41,849 bases of DNA from CAZKUR01 sp964556005. GTDB taxonomy: Bacteria > Bacteroidota > Ignavibacteria > Ignavibacteriales > Ignavibacteriaceae. A program made the translations under genes and the position numbers. The notes under the pieces were generated by a model. That model was not told the origin of the DNA, ran no database searches, and was given only the letters and a program-made list of their open reading frames with translations. The stretch spans positions 1 through 41,849 of the forward strand of contig CAZKUR010000034.1 of NCBI GenBank assembly GCA_964556005.1. The letters run 5' to 3'. This document shows, in pieces, positions 35,672 to 41,849 of the stretch; within the stretch, counting starts at the first letter, position 1; the number at the start of each line of letters is the position of its first letter.

Positions 35672-36685
35672 TTAAATTTTATTAACCCCAATTCCCGGTA
35701 AATTACTTACCACAACTTCCCCATTTACAATTTTAGTTCCTTCAAAAATATCGTTGTTAATTAACAGTGCACCATCAAGGTCCAGCCAATCCGCAGGAGA
35801 AGATAATTGAGAAGCAGCGCTTATTCCGCAGCTTGTTTCCGTCATGCAGCCTAAAAGAATTTTTAAGCCAAGCTGTTTTGCGATAATCATCATTTTATAC
35901 GCTTCTCTTAATCCGCCGGATTTCATCAATTTTATATTTATACCGGAATAATAATCTTTTACATTATTAATATCCTTATTTGTTTTAACGGCTTCATCTG
36001 CAATGATAGGAATTAAAATTCTTTCTTTTAGTTGTGCTGTTTCATCGAACCAATCTACCGGGAAAGGCTGTTCGATAAATAAAATATTTTTGTCCGTCAG
36101 CCAATCTGTAAATTCATATGCGTAGTTTGTATCTCTCCATCCCTGGTTGACATCAATACTTATTGGTACATTAGTTGTTTCACGGATTGCACTAATTATT
36201 TCTTTATCGTCTCCCCTGCCAAGCTTCACTTTAAGAATTTTAAACTCCGAAGCATTTTCAACTTTTCTTTTTATATTATTGATTGAATCAATCCCGATTG
36301 TAAATGATGTAAGTTTTGATTTTCCTTCTTTTAAATTAAACATCTCTCTGCAGGAAATATTTTTCATCTTCCCGGTTAAATCGTGAAGTGCAATATCAAT
36401 TGAAGCTTTAGCAGCATTGTTATCTTCATCAATTGCATCAACATAATTTAGAATTTCATCAAGGTCGAAAGGATCTTTAAATTGATTTAAATTTATTTTC
36501 GATAAAAATTTAATAACACTTTCCTGAGTTTCTCCAAGATATGGCGGCAGAGAAGCTTCTCCATAACCGGTAATTCCATCATGTTCAATTTCAGTTAAAA
36601 CAATTGGTGTTGTTGACCGGCTATTTGAAGATAATGTGAAAACTTCTTTTAGCTGGAGAGTATATGGATAATATTTTAATATCAT
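35672..36685 (-). CDS. Dipeptide epimerase (L-Ala-D/L-Glu epimerase type)
   Basis: A 337-residue enolase-superfamily enzyme from ATG 36685; a TTG 15 bases upstream is less likely. Catalytic K152 and K154 (KVK), metal ligands D178, E205 and D230, K252 on the other face (NIKLMKSGG) and the C-terminal DLDG motif are all present, the pattern of dipeptide epimerases. These often recycle L-Ala-D-Glu from murein. The exact dipeptide is not decided by sequence. It is divergent from the PLP enzyme gene at 36949, with two similar palindromes between them. Confidence 0.86.
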   Translation of the reverse strand: MILKYYPYTLQLKEVFTLSSNSRSTTPIVLTEIEHDGITGYGEASLPPYLGETQESVIKFLSKINLNQFKDPFDLDEILNYVDAIDEDNNAAKASIDIALHDLTGKMKNISCREMFNLKEGKSKLTSFTIGIDSINNIKRKVENASEFKILKVKLGRGDDKEIISAIRETTNVPISIDVNQGWRDTNYAYEFTDWLTDKNILFIEQPFPVDWFDETAQLKERILIPIIADEAVKTNKDINNVKDYYSGINIKLMKSGGLREAYKMMIIAKQLGLKILLGCMTETSCGISAASQLSSPADWLDLDGALLINNDIFEGTKIVNGEVVVSNLPGIGVNKI

Positions 36686-36721
36686 CTTTACAAATTCCAA
36701 TTTGAATAATTTTTACAGCGT

Positions 36722-36740
36722 TCAAAGATGATATCTTTGA
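36722..36740. promoter_or_regulatory. Operator-like palindrome, copy 1
   Basis: A perfect inverted repeat, tcaaagat-gat-atctttga. It is 37 bases upstream of the epimerase start on the minus strand. Its core matches the second copy at 36807-36821 in 13 of 15 bases. Two copies in one divergent promoter region suggest a regulator-binding site. Confidence 0.5.
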
Positions 36741-36806
36741 TTAAATAAATCAACATTTTAATAATTAAGAAAATTGCAGTAAAATTCTTAATTTTTTTTA
36801 CAATAA

Positions 36807-36821
36807 AAAGATGTCATCTTT
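36807..36821. promoter_or_regulatory. Operator-like palindrome, copy 2
   Basis: A perfect inverted repeat, aaagatg-t-catcttt, lying 127 bases upstream of the PLP-enzyme start. It shares its core with copy 1; the centres are 83 bases apart, about eight helical turns. Confidence 0.5.
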
Positions 36822-36948
36822 CTAAAATTTATTCTTTTTACTTTTTATACCATTGTAATTAAAAGGAAAATAAATTTATGTATCTATTCTGAATTTTTCT
36901 GATTAATTTTACATCACAATTTTTATGATTATACATAGAGGGGCTAAA

Positions 36949-38277
36949 ATGAAAAAAGCTACTAAAGATTTACAAAACGGGAATTTTGTAGACGATACAA
37001 AATACTCGATGGACACTCATTTAATTTACGGCAAAAACGTTAGTAAAAAATGGGATTATTCTCATCACATTCTTCCGCCGATTTCATCTTCGGTTTTGTA
37101 CAGATTGGATTCCGTTGAACGTGGAGCGGAAGGATTCCAGGAATTCGCACATTCACCTCTTACCGGCGAAGAACCGATGCCGATTTATATTTACGACCGG
37201 CTCGGCGAACCTAATAAAGATATGCTTGAAGAAAATCTTGCTTATGTGGAAAAAGGAGAAACAGCAGTTACTTTTGCTACAGGTATGGGAGCAATTTCAG
37301 GAATTGTAGGAATTCTTACAAAGTCAGGAGATGAAATAATCAGTAACCATACACTTTACGGATGTACTTATTCTCTGTTTACTAACTGGCTGCCAAGGTA
37401 TAATATAAAGACTCATTTTGTCGATTTAACAAATCCAGGACGAATTGAAGATTACGTAAATGATAAAACTAAAATCGTTTTTTTTGAATCGCCTTCAAAT
37501 CCGAACCTGGATATAATAGATATTGCCGAAGTAAGAAAAGTTGTTGATAAGCTGAATGCTAAAAGAGATGAAGCGCAAAAAATAAAAATACTTGTTGATA
37601 ATACTTTTGCAACTCCGTATTGCCAGAGACCGATTGAACTTGGCGCAAACTTTACAATTCATTCTTTGACAAAAGGATTGTGCGGTTTCGGAACAGATAT
37701 GGGTGGAGTAGTAATCGGCAAACTAAAATACAAAGATATGCTTCTTCTTTATAGAAAAGATTTCGGTGCAGTGCTGAACAATAAAAGCGCCTGGAACATT
37801 ATGACTTTCGGACTGCCGACTCTTCCGGTAAGAATAAAAGAACAAATGAAAAGTGCACAAATAGTCGCCGAATATCTAAACTCACATCCGAAAGTTGAAT
37901 TCGTAAATTATCCCGGCTTAAAAGACTATAAATATCATAAGCTTGCAAAAAAACAGATGAAAGATTATAACGGCAATTTTGCTCCTGGCAGTTTAATTTA
38001 TTTTGTATTAAAAGGTAAAAGTGCTGCTAAAAGTAAAGAAGTCGGAATAAAATTTATTAATTATGCAGCAAAACATGCTTACACAATGACGTTAGCAGTA
38101 AGTCTTGGCCATACGCGAACATTAATTGAACATCCTGCATCAATGACTCATTCGATGATTCCACCGGAACAATTGAATGAATTCGGTTTGGATCCCAGTG
38201 GAATCAGACTGTCAATCGGCCTGGAAAAACCTAACGATATTTTACATGACCTGGAGAGTTGTTTAAACAATATATAA
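36949..38277 (+). CDS. PLP-dependent methionine gamma-lyase-type enzyme (Cys/Met metabolism)
   Basis: A 442-residue PLP enzyme from ATG 36949, chosen because an agagggg ribosome site lies just before it; the frame opens 24 bases earlier at another ATG that lacks such a site. The PLP lysine is K242 in HSLTKGLCGFG, D217 lies in LVDNTF, and the LYGCTY segment has a cysteine (C139) at the place that marks methionine gamma-lyase rather than cystathionine synthase/lyase, which usually have LYGGT. It probably cleaves methionine or homocysteine to a 2-oxoacid, ammonia and a thiol. The lysine region is unusual for the family, so specificity is not certain. Confidence 0.83.
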   Translation: MKKATKDLQNGNFVDDTKYSMDTHLIYGKNVSKKWDYSHHILPPISSSVLYRLDSVERGAEGFQEFAHSPLTGEEPMPIYIYDRLGEPNKDMLEENLAYVEKGETAVTFATGMGAISGIVGILTKSGDEIISNHTLYGCTYSLFTNWLPRYNIKTHFVDLTNPGRIEDYVNDKTKIVFFESPSNPNLDIIDIAEVRKVVDKLNAKRDEAQKIKILVDNTFATPYCQRPIELGANFTIHSLTKGLCGFGTDMGGVVIGKLKYKDMLLLYRKDFGAVLNNKSAWNIMTFGLPTLPVRIKEQMKSAQIVAEYLNSHPKVEFVNYPGLKDYKYHKLAKKQMKDYNGNFAPGSLIYFVLKGKSAAKSKEVGIKFINYAAKHAYTMTLAVSLGHTRTLIEHPASMTHSMIPPEQLNEFGLDPSGIRLSIGLEKPNDILHDLESCLNNI

Positions 38278-38308
38278 TAATTATTCCCATTATTCTTTAA
38301 ATGATCAT

Positions 38309-38348
38309 GGTCACTTTTTTCATATTTGAATTAAGTGGCCTTTTTCTT
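38309..38348 (+). terminator. Rho-independent terminator of the PLP-enzyme gene
   Basis: An eight-pair stem ggtcactt / aagtggcc (one G-T pair) with a further four-pair inner stem ttca/tgaa is followed directly by tttttctt. It lies 32 bases after the stop codon. This is the best terminator in the window. Confidence 0.82.
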
Positions 38349-38401
38349 AACTATACTTATTGAAAATTTTTGAATCATTTCCTTAACAAAAAATATTTCA
38401 A

Positions 38402-39247
38402 ATGAGAAAACTAACTTTAAGGGCGACTGTACTGTTTCTGTTCATTCTAAACGGATTTATTTTTGGACAGAGTAATTCAAATGGGGAAGATTCTGTTGAA
38501 GTAATAGTAATCGATTCTTACATAACTCCGGAAGTCCCGCACAAATTTATGCTGTCTTTTTTTACGAGTGAAGATTGTAAATCAAAAGTTTTGATAGACA
38601 ATAAATATAATTATACTGTTTCGGATACTTTAACTGAAAGTCACAAAACCCAAATAGATGTTTCAAATCTTAAATTTACAGGTAAGTCAATTCCCTTTGT
38701 TATTATAGTTGAAGATTCAATGGGAAGAAAATCCAGAAGTGAAAAGTACGACGTCGAACTTCCGTTTGAACCTAAAACGACGGGCAGCGATGCGAATTTT
38801 CTTTTACTCTGTTTATTCGGCGGCGCAGTGTTTGCATTACCTTCGCCTGCTGTTGTAATTTCAGACGGAAATCAGTCATTTTCGTTAACAAAAGAAATTC
38901 CAATCATCTCTTTAAGAGGTTCGAGCTTTAACTACCCGATGGGATATTTTTCAGTTGAATACTCGCATGTCTTTAAACCATTTGATAAAAATTTTTTTAG
39001 AGTCGGGTATAAACACATTATTGAAATACCTGTTTTAAGATATGTCTCTCCGGGAATAAATTACACAACGAATTTTAAAGGTTTTAATGCCGTCACTCCC
39101 GAACTTTCAATCGGGTTGATTAAAATCCTTAATGCTTTCACGATTTATACAAGAGGAAGACTTGATATTTTACCCGGTACAAATAGTAAGACAATCAGCG
39201 AATTTTCAATCGGTTTATATTCAAGCTTTTTCTCGTTGTACTTTTAA
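38402..39247 (+). CDS. Exported protein of unknown function
   Basis: A 281-residue protein with a signal peptide (VLFLFILNGFIFGQ, cleavage near QSN). The first part (about 30-130) looks like a beta-rich Ig/Fn3-like domain (IDSYITPEVPHKFMLSFFT). The second part (about 140-281) has alternating aromatic strands and ends in SSFFSLYF, so it may be a small outer-membrane barrel. No family is recognised. It is followed after about 90 bases by a TonB-dependent receptor on the same strand and may be its partner. Confidence 0.6.
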   Translation: MRKLTLRATVLFLFILNGFIFGQSNSNGEDSVEVIVIDSYITPEVPHKFMLSFFTSEDCKSKVLIDNKYNYTVSDTLTESHKTQIDVSNLKFTGKSIPFVIIVEDSMGRKSRSEKYDVELPFEPKTTGSDANFLLLCLFGGAVFALPSPAVVISDGNQSFSLTKEIPIISLRGSSFNYPMGYFSVEYSHVFKPFDKNFFRVGYKHIIEIPVLRYVSPGINYTTNFKGFNAVTPELSIGLIKILNAFTIYTRGRLDILPGTNSKTISEFSIGLYSSFFSLYF

Positions 39248-39336
39248 AACCTTAATCTAAGAAAGGGTTATTGTATTGATTCTTTTTACAAAAAGCTTAA
39301 TTCTACAAAAGATAGGAATAATAGAAACTAAAAATC

Positions 39337-41849
39337 TTGAGATCGAATTTGAGAAGTTTATCAATAAAAATATTTCTAATCCTTTCATTAGCTGCATCAG
39401 CATCTGCACAGACCGGTAACGTTAAAGGCAAAATAACAGATGAAAAATCCAATCCTCTTTTCTCCGTTAATGTAGTTATAGTCAATACTAACTTAGGTAC
39501 CGCTTCAGACGAAAAGGGAAATTATGTAATTAAAGATGTTCCTGCCGGTGAATATATTATTCGATTTAGCGCCGTTGGTTATAAAACCGAAAATGAGAAA
39601 ATTATAATTACAAGAAGAAAAACTTTGGAATTAAATCAGCAGCTAAAATCAATTCCGGTTGAGCTGCAGGATGTAAACGTTACCGGCAATAAAGGACAGC
39701 AGCAATCCGATACAAGAACAAGCTTAATTGACCTCAATCCAAAAAGCGCAAAAGTCTTACCAGGCGCTGGTGAAGATGTGCTGCGGACACTTCAAGCACT
39801 GCCCGGTGTGCTTGCGCCCAGCGACTTTTCTTCACAATTAATTATCCGCGGAAGCGGCCCGGATCAAAATTTAATAATTATGGATGATGTTGAAATTTTT
39901 AATCCCTACCGCTTATATGGAGTAATCAGCATGTTTAACCCTGATGCCGTTGCGGATGTGAATTTAATTACCGGAGGATTCCCGGCAAAATACGGCGACA
40001 GGCTCTCTGCAGTTTTGGATGTTACTTACCGCGAAGGAAATGATCAGCATTATTTATCCGGAAGTATGAATGCATCTATAATAGATGCAAACTTAGTTCT
40101 GGAAGGCAAAAATCCCTTCAGCCTAAAAGGAAGCTGGCTGTTCAATTCACGAAGAACTTATTACGATTTAATCATCGAACCGTTTGCAAAAAAAGCTGGC
40201 CTCGTCGATCAGAGTACTACCTTCCCAAATTTTTATGATTTCCAGGCGAAAGTTGTAATCGGACCTTACAATGGGAACAAATTTATTTTTAACGGAATAA
40301 ACTCACATGACGGTGTTGACGTCGTTAGTGGTAAAGACAGAAGAACTGCCGACAGCGTAAGTTTATACAATACAACCTTAAATGAAGTTGCGAGTATTGC
40401 GTGGCATTATGCTCCTTCATCAATATTTTTAAATAAGGTTATTTTATCCTACTACACCAACAGCGGACTTACAGATTTTAATTCGCAAGTTCTCGATCCG
40501 TCATTAGATAGAAATGATTTTAAACATTCTCTGCCCGATACTCTTTCGAATTATTTACTTGGAGTTAGTTTCAACAGTGATTTCGGGTTAAGAAAATATG
40601 CATTCGACGATAAGATGACGTACCTCTGGAATGACAACGAATTCGAAGCAGGCTTTGGCGCCGATGCAATGAGAACTCAATTGACATTTCTTTTTAACAT
40701 CGATCCTCAATTACGCGCTGTAATAAATTCAAATCCTCATTTCCGTGCAGTATTCGATAACTTAAAAGATTTGAGATATTATAACCGTTACAGGGCATAT
40801 ATTCAAAATAATTTTTCTATAGGAGATAAGATCCATTTTCAGACCGGCTTAAGATATGATTATTATAATATACTTCATAAAGGTTATATTGCTCCGAGAG
40901 TTTCACTTTCTTACGCGATTGATAAATTAACTACGCTTCGTGCGAACTGGGGAATTTATTTTGAATCTCCCGGATATGAAAAATTAAGAGATACCGGCAT
41001 TCTTTATAACTTAAGCGATCAGTATACCAGGGATTTAAAAGCCGAAGAAGCAATTCACTACATTGTCGGTATCGATCGATGGTTGAACAATGAATGGAAT
41101 TTAAAAGTAAATCTTTACTTAAAAGATTTCTCCGATCTATATACTCAGAAGCAAGTTCAGGGAACAGAATACTATACCGAACCGGTGCCTGGTAAAGATC
41201 CGCATTATTTATCGGGATGGACTCGTCCCGTTTCTCTGCAAACTGATTCTCTAACTTTAATTCCCGTCAACGGTTCTAGCGGTCAAGCTTATGGAATCGA
41301 ATTCTTTTTAGCAAAGAAAAATATAATGAATAACAACAGGCTGTCCGGCTGGATTTCATATTCACTTGCTTACGCAAATAGAGATGAGTACGGAAGAGAA
41401 ATTCCTTTCAGGTATGATCAAAGAAATACAGTTAATATCGTGCTTAATTATGAAATTAGTACATGGCTTACACTTGGTATGAGATGGCAATACGGTTCAG
41501 GATTTCCCCGTACAAGTCCTGTAGGTGTAAAACCGAGAATAGAGGTCATTGATACAAATAATGACGGAATTCCTGATACACCCATTATTGCAACACGGAA
41601 AGAATCCTCGAACCCAAACGCACCGGAAAAGGTTATTTACGATATCAATTATGGAAACAACTTGAGAAATACCAGGCTCCCTGCTTATCACAGGCTGGAC
41701 ATACGATTAAGCGCGCTGGCAAATTACTGGAATTTAGATTGGACGTTTTATCTCGATATAATCAATGTTTATAATCACTCGAATGTAATCGGATATGATT
41801 ATTTTGTAAATCCGGACTTAACAATCGGCAGTAAAGCGCAAACGATGTT
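39337..41849 (+). CDS. TonB-dependent receptor (partial, 3' end outside window)
   Basis: An open frame of 837 codons to the window edge. No ATG is available: an in-frame TAG at 39322-39324 limits the start to the TTG at 39337 or 39349, just before a signal peptide (IKIFLILSLAASASAQ). A carboxypeptidase-regulatory-like domain (GNVKGKITDEKSNPL, then GNYVIKDVPAGEYIIRF) is followed by a plug domain (VLRTLQALPGVLAPSDF, then LIIRGSGPDQNLIIMDDVE) and barrel strands. The end of the barrel is missing. It would import a large nutrient using TonB energy; the ligand is not known. Confidence 0.88.
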   Translation, partial: MRSNLRSLSIKIFLILSLAASASAQTGNVKGKITDEKSNPLFSVNVVIVNTNLGTASDEKGNYVIKDVPAGEYIIRFSAVGYKTENEKIIITRRKTLELNQQLKSIPVELQDVNVTGNKGQQQSDTRTSLIDLNPKSAKVLPGAGEDVLRTLQALPGVLAPSDFSSQLIIRGSGPDQNLIIMDDVEIFNPYRLYGVISMFNPDAVADVNLITGGFPAKYGDRLSAVLDVTYREGNDQHYLSGSMNASIIDANLVLEGKNPFSLKGSWLFNSRRTYYDLIIEPFAKKAGLVDQSTTFPNFYDFQAKVVIGPYNGNKFIFNGINSHDGVDVVSGKDRRTADSVSLYNTTLNEVASIAWHYAPSSIFLNKVILSYYTNSGLTDFNSQVLDPSLDRNDFKHSLPDTLSNYLLGVSFNSDFGLRKYAFDDKMTYLWNDNEFEAGFGADAMRTQLTFLFNIDPQLRAVINSNPHFRAVFDNLKDLRYYNRYRAYIQNNFSIGDKIHFQTGLRYDYYNILHKGYIAPRVSLSYAIDKLTTLRANWGIYFESPGYEKLRDTGILYNLSDQYTRDLKAEEAIHYIVGIDRWLNNEWNLKVNLYLKDFSDLYTQKQVQGTEYYTEPVPGKDPHYLSGWTRPVSLQTDSLTLIPVNGSSGQAYGIEFFLAKKNIMNNNRLSGWISYSLAYANRDEYGREIPFRYDQRNTVNIVLNYEISTWLTLGMRWQYGSGFPRTSPVGVKPRIEVIDTNNDGIPDTPIIATRKESSNPNAPEKVIYDINYGNNLRNTRLPAYHRLDIRLSALANYWNLDWTFYLDIINVYNHSNVIGYDYFVNPDLTIGSKAQTM

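Noticed and set aside
1..41849. CRISPR array, rRNA or tRNA genes, insertion sequence ends
   Set aside because: I saw no regularly spaced repeats, no cloverleaf-like segments and no transposase; a tRNA scan could still find something I missed.

Overview
This is a 41.8 kb AT-rich window of a Gram-negative chromosome. The Fn3 lipoprotein, the TonB-dependent receptor with an N-terminal carboxypeptidase-regulatory-like domain, the large PAS hybrid sensor and the frequent TTG/GTG starts fit the Bacteroidota/Ignavibacteriota/Chlorobi group. I favour a heterotrophic Ignavibacteria-like organism, but this is inference and no rRNA gene is present to settle it.

Layout. (1) 1-4569, minus strand: a housekeeping fatty-acid operon read yceD, rpmF, plsX, fabH, fabD, a DUF3109-like Cys-cluster gene, fabG (cut by the window edge). 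(2) 4772-5077: remains of a UPF0175/PIN toxin-antitoxin pair. (3) 5171-10529, plus strand: NatA/NatB-like ABC exporter, PrsW-like membrane protease, an unassigned protein, nadD and a sugar-nucleotide epimerase. (4) 10559-14566: MeaB GTPase, acyl-CoA dehydrogenase and a methylcrotonyl-CoA-type carboxylase beta subunit, which suggest branched-chain amino acid / odd-chain acyl-CoA catabolism. (5) 14567-16565: a decayed accessory stretch with two broken genes, followed by an intact MNT/HEPN toxin-antitoxin pair (16566-17232) with a perfect palindrome just upstream. (6) 17306-19670: an exported protein, an NtrC-type sigma-54 activator and a HIT protein. (7) 19679-34360, minus strand: the most distinctive part, an apparent exopolysaccharide synthesis/export locus. 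In reading order it has a KaiC-like ATPase, a TPR plus beta-barrel outer-membrane exporter, a GT2 synthase, a small membrane-anchored protein, two paralogous proteins joining an amidotransferase-like domain to a degenerate CE4 (NodB) domain, an Fn3 lipoprotein, and finally a 1239-residue multi-PAS hybrid kinase with a CheY-like receiver. (8) 34860-41849: fatty acid 2-hydroxylase-like protein, dipeptide epimerase, methionine gamma-lyase-type PLP enzyme, an exported protein of unknown function, and the 5' part of a TonB-dependent receptor running off the end.

How region 7 may work: the GT2 synthase would polymerise sugar at the inner membrane. The two CE4-like proteins, one secreted and one anchored, would act on or bind the chain in the periplasm. 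The TPR-barrel protein would pass it through the outer membrane. The KaiC-like protein at the head and the hybrid sensor at the tail look regulatory. The set shares elements with both Pel (amidotransferase-like plus CE4 protein, TPR barrel) and PNAG/Pga (PgaC-like GT2, TPR barrel) systems but matches neither, and it is my main candidate for an undescribed system.
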